Positions 1 through 5,723 of a DNA stretch of 7,011 nucleotides are shown here, piece by piece. Where the stretch lies: assembly GCA_015232935.1 (NCBI GenBank), contig JADFYT010000120.1, forward strand, positions 1 through 7,011. The letters are read 5' to 3'. Under the pieces are notes generated by a model. It searched no databases. It was not told the DNA's origin and saw only the letters and a list, made by a program, of their open reading frames with translations. This stretch comes from Desulfamplus sp. Lineage in GTDB: Bacteria; Desulfobacterota; Desulfobacteria; Desulfobacterales; Desulfobacteraceae. The position numbers and the translations under genes were made by a program. Within the stretch, counting starts at the first letter, position 1. Each line of letters begins with the position of its first letter.

Positions 1-6
1 TACCGT

Positions 7-25
7 GAAAATGACTATCATTTTT
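7..25 (-). promoter_or_regulatory. Fur-like operator (iron box)
   Basis: The 19 bases match the classical Fur box (GATAATGATAATCATTATC) at about 14 of 19 positions by eye. They contain a perfect 7-3-7 inverted repeat, AAAATGA at 8-14 and TCATTTT at 18-24. Fur with Fe(II) binds such sites to repress iron-uptake genes. The box lies where the start site of the leftward promoter at 24-54 would fall, the usual position for repression. The regulated gene would lie outside the window on the left. A match in AT-rich DNA can arise by chance, so this is moderate evidence. Confidence 0.45.
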
Positions 26-54
26 TATATTTGGGGGTGATTGATACATGTCAA
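24..54 (-). promoter_or_regulatory. Putative leftward sigma-70-type promoter
   Basis: On the minus strand a perfect TTGACA -35 hexamer (49-54) is followed by a TATAAA -10 hexamer (24-29, five of six matches) with a spacer of 19 bases. An ATATAA alternative at 25-30 gives an 18-base spacer. Transcription would start near base 17, inside the Fur-like box, and proceed off the left edge. The spacer is slightly long, but the perfect -35 together with an operator at the start site makes a coherent unit. The target gene is not visible. Confidence 0.4.
41..54. promoter_or_regulatory. FNR/HcpR-type dyad operator
   Basis: The 14-mer is TTGAT, four bases (ACAT), then GTCAA. The flanks extend the symmetry to TGATTGA (38-44) and TCAATCA (51-57), a 7-6-7 inverted repeat. 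CRP/FNR-superfamily regulators bind TTGAT-N4-ATCAA (FNR, ANR), and HcpR or Dnr-like members prefer TTGAC-N4-GTCAA; this site has one half of each type. It overlaps the -35 of the leftward promoter, which would fit repression more than activation there. Part of the resemblance comes from the TTGACA -35 itself, so the regulator assignment is tentative. Confidence 0.35.
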
Positions 55-134
55 TCATGCCCGTTTAGAATGCAATAAACTTTATGGCATCTTAAAAAAA
101 ACGACATTTGAAAAAGTACCCTTACCGAAGCTGT

Positions 135-172
135 TGACCATCACCTGACCAGAAGTGGCCACATAAAGGCCA
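135..172 (+). repeat. Four helically phased direct repeats (TGACCA-like)
   Basis: TGACCA at 135-140, TGACCA at 146-151, TGGCCA at 156-161 and AGGCCA at 167-172 lie in direct orientation. Start-to-start distances are 11, 10 and 11 bases, very close to one helical turn each. Such arrays are typical binding sites for dimers or oligomers of OmpR/PhoB-type response regulators and similar activators. The array ends seven bases before a TATTAT hexamer, so it would occupy the place of a -35 element. No regulator gene is in the window, and the identity of the binding protein is unknown. Confidence 0.45.
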
Positions 173-179
173 TGAAGGT

Positions 180-185
180 TATTAT
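180..185 (+). promoter_or_regulatory. Candidate -10 element of the rightward promoter
   Basis: TATTAT matches the sigma-70 -10 consensus at five of six bases. The position 17 bases upstream (157-162) is not a -35 hexamer but lies within the phased repeats, as expected for an activator-dependent promoter. Transcription would start near 192 and leave a leader of about 170 bases before the ATG at 360. A second TATTAT at 248-253 also lacks a good -35. A TATAAA at 337-342 would start transcription inside the ribosome binding site. The choice is an inference from context. Confidence 0.22.
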
Positions 186-347
186 TAATTTGCTTTGAAA
201 CTATCGTTTTATTTTTTACTTGTCAATGGAATCAGAATTTCTTAAGCTATTATTGATACGCAATGATTCAAACAGGTATGGACGTATCCTGCATATTCCA
301 AATAATGATCATGAAATTCGTAATGTGTTTTCATGGTATAAATCAAG

Positions 348-354
348 AAAGGAG
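348..354 (+). promoter_or_regulatory. Strong ribosome binding site fixing the start at 360
   Basis: AAAGGAG lies five bases before the ATG at 360. It decides the start of the large secreted protein, because the only nearby in-frame alternative (a TTG at 417-419) has no Shine-Dalgarno sequence and would merely shorten the N-terminal leader. Confidence 0.8.
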
Positions 355-359
355 CTGCA

Positions 360-509
360 ATGAATACAAATACAACATCTAAAAAATTTTGTTTAAATCC
401 GGTCTCATATCCCGAGTTGTCAATATTAGAAACAGGGTGCTTTTCAAAAGGCCTTGTATTCTTCCTGTTTCTGCTCCTACTGCTTCTCCCTGTAAGCACA
501 ACAGGAGCA
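360..509 (+). other. Signal peptide of the secreted peptidase-like protein
   Basis: Residues 1-50 have an unusually long n-region (about 30 residues with several Lys), a leucine/phenylalanine core at 31-46, and a small-residue cleavage context, Thr-Gly-Ala before Lys51. No lipobox cysteine is placed for lipoprotein processing, since Cys11 and Cys27 both precede the core. Sec export and signal peptidase I cleavage are the simplest reading; an uncleaved membrane anchor is possible. Confidence 0.7.
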
Positions 510-3317
510 AAATCTCTTTCCATGGAGCTTTCGTCCTGGAACCACAATGAATATCAGAACGGTTCTCTTGAAATCAATGGGTTAGAACTGCTGCTTTCAG
601 GTGTAACAAGGATAGACAGTAAATCCCTGCCGGTTGATCCTGAAATTGATCCTTCTGACTTTAAAGTGCCTGATCAATCAAAAGTGTCGGTCGAGTACAC
701 GGCAGAAGAGCTTATCGTGTCATGGCCTGAAGTTGCAGGAGCCACCGGCTATCTTCTTTTAGTCAGCCTTGAAGCTGTAGCCGGTCTTGAACCTGACGAA
801 TATCCTTTTAAGGTGGAGCTGGGCAATTCCACTACCTTTCGCTGCTTTTTAAAGGATCTTGGAGATATGACTTTTTACGTCAGGATTTGTGCAACAGACG
901 GACAAGATGAAGAGCCTGTTGGTGATCCATTCATTGTACAATCTCCTAATGCCTTTGAAGTCCCGCCTAAGCTCACTGTGGAATGTGACACCGAGACTAT
1001 CTGGCTCAGATGGAATTATGTGCAGGAAGCTGACTCGTTTATCTTTGAAATGGGCTCCAAGTCCGGCTCCTATACCTCGTCCCAGAAGTTCCACGCGGAC
1101 AGCTTCGAAGGACTGCCTGTTATTCATGCTCCACTTGATATTCTGTCTGCCGGCCCCTTGTATTTTACAGTCAGTGCACAAAAAGGAGACAAAAAAGGCC
1201 CCCGCAGCAATGAGATATCATTTGGAAGCTATACCGCAGGCAAAAAAGTGGCTCTGGATGGTGGAGCCGAACTTTCAACGTCACTGCCTTCTTCTGCAAA
1301 TGAGGCGGATATATTTTTCTATCCGGTTGATAATCCCGCCCATATTGGTGAAAAGATTGTTTCCTCCTATGCCTTTTTCAGTACGGAAGAGCTTTCTCAC
1401 TCGGAATTAACCATACCTGTTAAAGGTATTTCGTCGGCAGATGAAATAGAGGTTGTTCATGTTCAGGGTGCAGCGGGGCCTGCTGACTCTCTTGAATTTG
1501 TATTTGATCAGGCAAGAAGTACAGTATCTGTAAAAATAGAAAACAACTGGACTTTCAGGAATATTCCAGATCCCCTCAAAGGTGCTGATACCAGGGCAAA
1601 AGATGCCATCAGGTCAAAAAGTGCTGGTACCAGATCAAAAGAGGCGTATCCGGTTAAAGATAACAGTGCCAACCAGGTTATTGTCCTTTTGAAAGATGAT
1701 GAACAGATTGTTTTGGACAAGAGTTCCAGCATCATCGAGATGCCCTATTTTGAACAATCCGACGGTACCTGCTGGGCTGCTGCCGCCATGATGCTGCGAA
1801 AGGGCTCCTATCCGGCAGAAGAGGGACCTCTGTCCGATCGCAGAATCTACCAGTGGATGGCAAACATGGGGCTTGGCACTAACGATGGTCTTGGTTTTGC
1901 GAGCTATCATCTTTATACTGAACTTATTGGTGACGATGAGGTAACCTATGCAAGATTTTTCAGGTACAGTTCAGTCAAGAACAAGATCATGGAGCTGATA
2001 GATCAGGGGCTTCCTGTTATATTTACCAGATCCGGCCACATCGTGCTGGTTCTGGGTTACAGGTATGAGCTCAATGGTGAATTTACCCTTATCCAGCACA
2101 ACTCCCAGGGAACCATGTACGAGGAGGTCTCTTTTTATGACTCCTTTAAGGATAACTCTTTTACCCAGCTTGTCATGTTGACCTGGTCAAAAGTTGCTCC
2201 CCATATCAAGCGTGCAAAACAGTCGATAGGCATACCTGCCTATCCACACTCTGCATTCGGTCATCTCTATTTTTCTGGCAGGGATGGTGAAGGTCATACA
2301 GGAAAGGTCAATCTCAAATTTGATGAAACCGCTGAAGGCGGCTACATATGGGAAACAATTGGAAATAACCTTGGCGATAATTTTTTCAGTGAGCATGCCA
2401 CAACACTCAATTATGAAATTCCGATATATAATGGAGACAGGAACAACACTGCAGAAGTGACCTTGTGGATCGAGCTTTCGGAAGATAATAAGAGTGCGGG
2501 GGCAGGCAACAGTATTTATATTTCTAAAAACGCGAGTGTCTCTGCGGCAGGAATATCAACTGTTAATGGTGTCATGGATCTCTCATCGCTAAAAAAGAGC
2601 CTTGAATCCCAAAGCTCTTTTAGTCTTTATATCGGCCTTCTTGACACAGGGACAATGGTCTCTACCACTGATGTTATTTTAGAGAAAATCGCTCTTGGGC
2701 CTCTGTCAGAAGATGTAGAGCCTCCCCCTTCAGCCATCGTCAGCACTTTTGACAGCTCATATGACGAAAGCTACGACCGCTGGGGAATAGGTTCCATGGC
2801 TCCCGGATATGCGTCAGGCTGGTTTCGGGCAGAGGATGTTGCAGATTACAAATCGAGCGGAGGCAACCCGGGAGGTCATCTTTCGTGGGTGGGTGATCAG
2901 CGTGACTGGTGGTTTTTTACCACCTATTCGAGTAAATACAGAGGGGACAGAAGTTTTGCTCTGGGCAAAAAACTTGCCTTTGATCTTAAAACAGACAATA
3001 CCAGAACTGGTGATTCTTTTTTCATACCTGTTGTTGTATTGAGCGGTAAAGACGCTTCCGGCAACGATATGCATATCTTTCAGTTGCAATCTGACCACCC
3101 TGAGCCAGAAGCCGCGTGGAGATCTTATTCAATTGCCCTTGACGGAGCGTCAGGCTGGAAAATGAGCACAAAAAGCAGTCTGACATCTTATGTGGATGCA
3201 ACAAACGATAATATCAGGCAGGTTCTTTCAACTTTGACAAGCCTCAGAATCAGGGGAGAATATGGCTCATCGCGTGCAACCGGAGGACTTGATAATGTAG
3301 TGCTCGGAGCACAGTAG
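360..3317 (+). CDS. Secreted papain-like (C39-type) cysteine peptidase with laminin-B-like C-terminal domain
   Basis: This is a 985-residue exported protein. Residues 1-50 form a long signal peptide (30-residue basic/polar start, hydrophobic core 31-46, likely cleavage after Ala50). Residues 101-194 and 202-290 look like two fibronectin-III-like domains, followed by a further beta-rich stretch (about 291-395). A basic linker with a triple repeat (411-429) leads to a papain-like domain (about 456-608). There Gln466, Cys471 (in TCWAAA), His560 (in GHIVLVLGY) and Asn581 (in IQHNSQG) line up with the oxyanion Gln and catalytic Cys/His/Asn of C39- and AvrRpt2-like peptidases. Residues 620-785 form a second beta-rich region. 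Residues 794-985 resemble laminin IV type A (laminin B), with GGHLSW at 838-843, aromatic WWFF at 850-853, a GDRSFALG turn, and a closing LDNVVLG. It probably cleaves or binds an extracellular or periplasmic protein; the substrate is unknown. There is no C-terminal sorting tag and no partner gene nearby. The peptidase call is good; actual activity is inferred. Confidence 0.85.
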   Translation: MNTNTTSKKFCLNPVSYPELSILETGCFSKGLVFFLFLLLLLLPVSTTGAKSLSMELSSWNHNEYQNGSLEINGLELLLSGVTRIDSKSLPVDPEIDPSDFKVPDQSKVSVEYTAEELIVSWPEVAGATGYLLLVSLEAVAGLEPDEYPFKVELGNSTTFRCFLKDLGDMTFYVRICATDGQDEEPVGDPFIVQSPNAFEVPPKLTVECDTETIWLRWNYVQEADSFIFEMGSKSGSYTSSQKFHADSFEGLPVIHAPLDILSAGPLYFTVSAQKGDKKGPRSNEISFGSYTAGKKVALDGGAELSTSLPSSANEADIFFYPVDNPAHIGEKIVSSYAFFSTEELSHSELTIPVKGISSADEIEVVHVQGAAGPADSLEFVFDQARSTVSVKIENNWTFRNIPDPLKGADTRAKDAIRSKSAGTRSKEAYPVKDNSANQVIVLLKDDEQIVLDKSSSIIEMPYFEQSDGTCWAAAAMMLRKGSYPAEEGPLSDRRIYQWMANMGLGTNDGLGFASYHLYTELIGDDEVTYARFFRYSSVKNKIMELIDQGLPVIFTRSGHIVLVLGYRYELNGEFTLIQHNSQGTMYEEVSFYDSFKDNSFTQLVMLTWSKVAPHIKRAKQSIGIPAYPHSAFGHLYFSGRDGEGHTGKVNLKFDETAEGGYIWETIGNNLGDNFFSEHATTLNYEIPIYNGDRNNTAEVTLWIELSEDNKSAGAGNSIYISKNASVSAAGISTVNGVMDLSSLKKSLESQSSFSLYIGLLDTGTMVSTTDVILEKIALGPLSEDVEPPPSAIVSTFDSSYDESYDRWGIGSMAPGYASGWFRAEDVADYKSSGGNPGGHLSWVGDQRDWWFFTTYSSKYRGDRSFALGKKLAFDLKTDNTRTGDSFFIPVVVLSGKDASGNDMHIFQLQSDHPEPEAAWRSYSIALDGASGWKMSTKSSLTSYVDATNDNIRQVLSTLTSLRIRGEYGSSRATGGLDNVVLGAQ
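1590..1646 (+). repeat. Three imperfect in-frame repeats encoding a basic linker
   Basis: Three units encode TRAKDA (1590-1607), IRSKSAG (1608-1628) and TRSKEA (1629-1646), with the shared pattern [T/I]-R-[A/S]-K-x-A. The DNA is also similar (for example CAGGTCAAAA and CAGATCAAAA), so local duplication is likely. The linker sits just before the peptidase domain and is rich in Arg and Lys, unlike the rest of the acidic protein. It could be a flexible hinge or a site where proteolysis frees the catalytic domain. Confidence 0.6.
1725..2183 (+). other. Papain-like C39/AvrRpt2-type peptidase domain
   Basis: This stretch encodes residues 456-608. The order Gln466, Cys471 (codon 1770-1772), His560 (2037-2039) and Asn581 (2100-2102) reproduces the family arrangement: an oxyanion Gln five residues before the Cys in a TCWAA motif, then a GH-hydrophobic-GY motif after about 90 residues. 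Many C39-like relatives have Asp (in a DP motif) at the third position, whereas here an Asn in HNSQG fills it, as in papain. This is a hydrolase-type domain without an attached ABC transporter, so it is not a bacteriocin-exporting C39 transporter. Confidence 0.75.
2739..3314 (+). other. Laminin IV type A (laminin B)-like domain
   Basis: This encodes residues 794-985. The family landmarks seen are an initial FD...W segment, a GG-hydrophobic strand followed by Asp846, an aromatic WWFF stretch leading to a G-D-x-S-x-A turn, a KLAFDL strand, a VVVLSG strand, and the terminal LR-IRGEY ... LDNVVL. In animals this fold occurs in laminin and perlecan; in bacteria it is found at the ends of secreted multidomain proteins and is thought to mediate binding. 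Recognised by pattern, without a profile search. Confidence 0.6.
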
Positions 3318-3364
3318 CCATGGAAGTCAAATAATGAATTGGAGACCCGCTTTGGTTAGCTAAA

Positions 3365-3391
3365 ATTCAATGGGTTTCAAATTCATTGAAT
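3365..3391 (-). terminator. Weak hairpin, possible tex-side terminator
   Basis: ATTCAATG (3365-3372) and CATTGAAT (3384-3391) form a perfect 8-bp stem with an 11-base loop. On the minus strand the stem is followed by a short T run (TTTT). The stem is AT-rich and lies about 165 bases beyond the tex stop, so it is a weak candidate for a rho-independent terminator. Confidence 0.2.
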
Positions 3392-3432
3392 ACTCAAAGT
3401 CGATACCTATCCATTCAAGAGCCTTGTCAACA

Positions 3433-3522
3433 CTGTCTGAATCAGGATATTAAGGATGAAAGGATTTACAGGACACAAATCCTTGTTCATCCTGTAAATC
3501 CTGAGCATCCTGATTCAGACAG
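3433..3522. repeat. 90-base nested palindrome, interspersed-repeat-like
   Basis: The outer arms CTGTCTGAATCAGGAT (3433-3448) and its exact complement (3507-3522) are a perfect 16-bp match. Inside, two mutually exclusive pairings are possible. One joins 3461-3473 to 3490-3502 (13 perfect bp). The other joins 3453-3460 to 3486-3493 plus 3461-3467 to 3477-3483 (15 bp in total). AGGA(T) recurs every 8-9 bases in the left arm. It resembles the ATCCTG/CAGGAT palindromic elements scattered between genes in many bacterial genomes. Lying between convergent genes, it could act as a two-way transcription barrier, but it lacks a clean U-tract. Confidence 0.65.
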
Positions 3523-3554
3523 ATGCTGATATGCCCAGAAAACGACGGCAAGTT

Positions 3555-5687
3555 TCAGATCCGCAGGGAAAGTCCGACCCGTTTTCTCTCAAGATCAATA
3601 TCAAGAACCTTGACCCTTACCTGCTGTCGTACATGCACAACCTCCGCAGGATCACTTACAAACCTGTCTGCAAGCTGGCTGACATGTATCAGGCCGTCCT
3701 GTTTTATGCCGATATCGGCAAATGCCCCGAATTTGGTGACATTGGTAATGACAGCAGGAAGTATCATTCCGATCCTGAGATCTTCCATTGTATGTACAGT
3801 ATCATCGAACCGGAAACACTCGAATTTTTCCCTCGGGTCTCTGCCTGGAGTTGCAAGCTCTGCCATGATATCGAGCAAAGTCTCGTTTCCCACGTTATTT
3901 TCATGGTAGTTCTCAAGCATTATCTTCTTTCTTGCTGAATCGGAGACAAGCAGGTCATTTACTTCAAATCCATGATCCTTTGCCATTTTTTTCACAAGGT
4001 CGTAGCGTTCCGGATGGACACCTGTGTTGTCAAGCTGGTTTGCAGAGTTGCGGATACGCAAAAAACCCGCACACTGCTCATAAGCCTTTGGCCCCAGGCG
4101 AGGAACCTTGAGCAGCTCTTTTCTTGATTTAAAGGGACCGTTTTCCTGGCGATAGCTGACAATATTTGTCGCAAGTGCTGACCCTAAACCTGCAACATAA
4201 CTTAGAAGCTCGACGCTTGCACTGTTTGCCTCAACTCCAACCTTGTTGACGCAACTTGTCACAACCTCCTCAAGCCCCTTTTTCAGGGCGTTCTGGCTGA
4301 CATCGTGCTGGTACTGACCGACACCAATTGATTTTGGATCTATTTTCACAAGCTCTGCCAGTGGATCCTGTAGCCTTCGGCCTATTGAAACAGCCCCTCG
4401 GACTGTAATATCATGGTCAGGAAACTCTCTTCTTGCGGTTTCAGAAGCAGAATAGATGGATGCCCCATCCTCGTTAACCAGAGTTACAAGTATGGCCTCG
4501 TCAAGGCCAAGAGAGCGGACAAAGCTGTCGGTCTCTCTGCCTGCTGTACCGTTGCCGATAGCGATGGCCTCAATCCTGTGTCTGCTGACCAGCTTTTTTA
4601 TGGTATCTGCCGCCTTCTGAGCACTTTTATCACCTGTGGCCGGATAGACAGTCTCATTGTGAAGAAGATCTCCTTGCTCATCAAGGCAGACCAGTTTTGA
4701 ACCTGTCCTGTATCCTGGATCAAGTGCCATAACCCTTTTCTGTCCAAGTGGGGCAGACAGCAGCAATTCTCTTAAATTAGATGAAAAAACCTCTATTGCT
4801 TCAGCGTCCGCCCTGGTTTTCAACTCTTTTCGCAGCTCGTTTTCAAGCGATGGGGCAAGAAGTCTTCTGTAGCTGTCCTCAAGTGCCAGAATAAACTGCT
4901 GGTTGCAGGTCTGGCTGCCGGTAGTGTTATAGCGGCTGTGCAGGATATCAATAGCCCTCTGTTCCAATGGCTGTATGGAAACCTTGAGCATTTTCAGTTC
5001 TTCCCCGCGAAGCAGGGCAAGCAGACGGTGTCCGGCAATTTTTGACACAGGCTCCTGCCAGTCAAAGTAATCCCTGAATTTTATCGCCTGGTCGCGGGAT
5101 TTTTCCACAGCAGAAGAGCTGACAATCGCCTCTTTTCTAAAAATTCGTCTCAGTATGCTGCGGGTCTGCATATCCTCGCTTATTTTTTCTGCAACAATGT
5201 CCCGTGCTCCAGCCAGGGCTTGATCCAAAGTGGTTATGCCATGCTCTGAAAACAGATATCCTGATGCCTCCTGTTCTGATTGCCCCCTGTTCATTATAAT
5301 ATCAGCCAAAAGTTCAAGTCCCTGTTCACGGGCAACGCTTGCCCTTGTTTTCCTTTTTGGCCTGAATGGCAGATAGATATCCTCAAGAAGTGTTAAATTG
5401 TCGGCATCTTCGATTTTTTTGTTCAGATCATTGGTCAGAAGCTCTCTCTCCTGCAAAGAGGCAATCACCGCCTTTTTTCTCTTCTCAAGCTCGGCATAGG
5501 CACCCAGAGCGTCCCTGATAGCCGCTATCTGTACTTCGTCCAGTGAGCCGGTCACCTCTTTTCTGTAGCGGGCAATAAATGGTACGGTGTCTCCTTGCTC
5601 AAGAAGCTGTGCTGTCCGGCTTACCTGGTGACAATCCATGCCAAGCCGGGTTGAAATTGTTTTTATGCTTGTATTCATGATATCCAT
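3555..5687 (-). CDS. tex: Tex-family transcription accessory / S1 RNA-binding protein
   Basis: This is a complete 710-residue Tex (YhgF-like) cytoplasmic protein that binds nucleic acid and is linked in several bacteria to transcription and stress or toxin-gene expression. Domains in order: helical Tex N-terminal region (about 1-190, with the typical VPFIARYRKEVTGSLDE and YLPFRPKRKTRA stretches); a middle helical segment; a YqgF/RNase-H-like fold (about 316-445, ALDPGYRTGSK, IAIGNGTAGRET); helix-hairpin-helix region (about 455-550, VGQYQHDV, VPRLGPKAYEQCAGFLRI); and an S1 domain (636-710, TNVTKFGAFADIG, DGLIHVSQL). It ends directly after the S1 domain, without the C-terminal tail that takes E. 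coli YhgF to about 770 residues. The start at 5687 has AAGG (5695-5698) seven bases upstream; an ATG three codons in (5676-5678) is a weaker alternative. It lies 36 bases after the diguanylate cyclase stop and is probably in its operon. Confidence 0.95.
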   Translation of the reverse strand: MDIMNTSIKTISTRLGMDCHQVSRTAQLLEQGDTVPFIARYRKEVTGSLDEVQIAAIRDALGAYAELEKRKKAVIASLQERELLTNDLNKKIEDADNLTLLEDIYLPFRPKRKTRASVAREQGLELLADIIMNRGQSEQEASGYLFSEHGITTLDQALAGARDIVAEKISEDMQTRSILRRIFRKEAIVSSSAVEKSRDQAIKFRDYFDWQEPVSKIAGHRLLALLRGEELKMLKVSIQPLEQRAIDILHSRYNTTGSQTCNQQFILALEDSYRRLLAPSLENELRKELKTRADAEAIEVFSSNLRELLLSAPLGQKRVMALDPGYRTGSKLVCLDEQGDLLHNETVYPATGDKSAQKAADTIKKLVSRHRIEAIAIGNGTAGRETDSFVRSLGLDEAILVTLVNEDGASIYSASETARREFPDHDITVRGAVSIGRRLQDPLAELVKIDPKSIGVGQYQHDVSQNALKKGLEEVVTSCVNKVGVEANSASVELLSYVAGLGSALATNIVSYRQENGPFKSRKELLKVPRLGPKAYEQCAGFLRIRNSANQLDNTGVHPERYDLVKKMAKDHGFEVNDLLVSDSARKKIMLENYHENNVGNETLLDIMAELATPGRDPREKFECFRFDDTVHTMEDLRIGMILPAVITNVTKFGAFADIGIKQDGLIHVSQLADRFVSDPAEVVHVRQQVRVKVLDIDLERKRVGLSLRI

Positions 5688-5723
5688 TTTAATACCTTGC
5701 TTTTTGTTTTTTTCCGCATTGTC

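Larger units (their letters stand above)
1..359. other. Intergenic regulatory region left of the secreted-protein gene
   Basis: I see no convincing gene here. The region is AT-rich and appears to be shared between a gene off the left edge, read leftward, and the gene starting at 360. From left to right it holds a Fur-like box (7-25) inside a leftward promoter (24-54), an FNR/HcpR-like dyad (41-54), four helically phased hexamer repeats (135-172), a TATTAT hexamer (180-185) and the Shine-Dalgarno sequence of the next gene (348-354). A frame open from base 1 to a TAA at 76-78 exists but has no recognisable content. I looked for GEMM-type c-di-GMP riboswitch landmarks and found none. Bases 190-345 show no structure I can name beyond a short ATGATCAT palindrome at 305-312. 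Confidence 0.6.
3318..3554. other. Convergent intergenic region
   Basis: This gap separates the stop codon of the secreted-protein gene from the tex stop codon on the opposite strand. It contains a small AT-rich hairpin (3365-3391) and a 90-base nested palindrome (3433-3522). I see no gene in it. A short frame beginning ATGCCC at 3531 reads antisense into tex and is a shadow of the S1 domain. Confidence 0.7.

Noticed and set aside
1..78. Frame open from the left edge to a TAA at 76-78, possible tail of an upstream rightward gene
   Set aside because: Only 25 codons with no recognisable motif, and it overlaps a coherent leftward promoter with Fur- and FNR-like sites. It cannot be excluded without the sequence to the left.
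177..193. Sigma-54 promoter (GG...GC)
   Set aside because: GG at 177-178 and GC at 192-193 are 13 bases apart instead of 10, and the flanking consensus is missing.
301..319. Second Fur-like box just upstream of the gene at 360
   Set aside because: The left half matches (AATAATGATCAT) but the right half does not; about 12 of 19 in AT-rich DNA is expected by chance.
337..342. Extended -10 (TGGTATAAA) near the ribosome binding site
   Set aside because: Transcription would begin inside the Shine-Dalgarno sequence and no -35 is present, so the message could not be translated normally from 360.
120..359. c-di-GMP riboswitch, suggested by the nearby cyclase
   Set aside because: None of the conserved GEMM-I blocks is present in the leader.
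242..547. 101-codon minus-strand frame across the start of the secreted-protein gene
   Set aside because: It is antisense to the signal peptide region, has no plausible ribosome binding site or domain, and its coding character comes from the opposite strand.
889..1410. 173-codon plus-strand frame inside the secreted-protein gene
   Set aside because: It is an out-of-frame shadow with low-complexity composition, and the main frame shows clear domains across the same bases.
3531..3938. 135-codon plus-strand frame starting ATGCCC
   Set aside because: It lies antisense to the tex S1 domain and has no start signals; tex explains this DNA.
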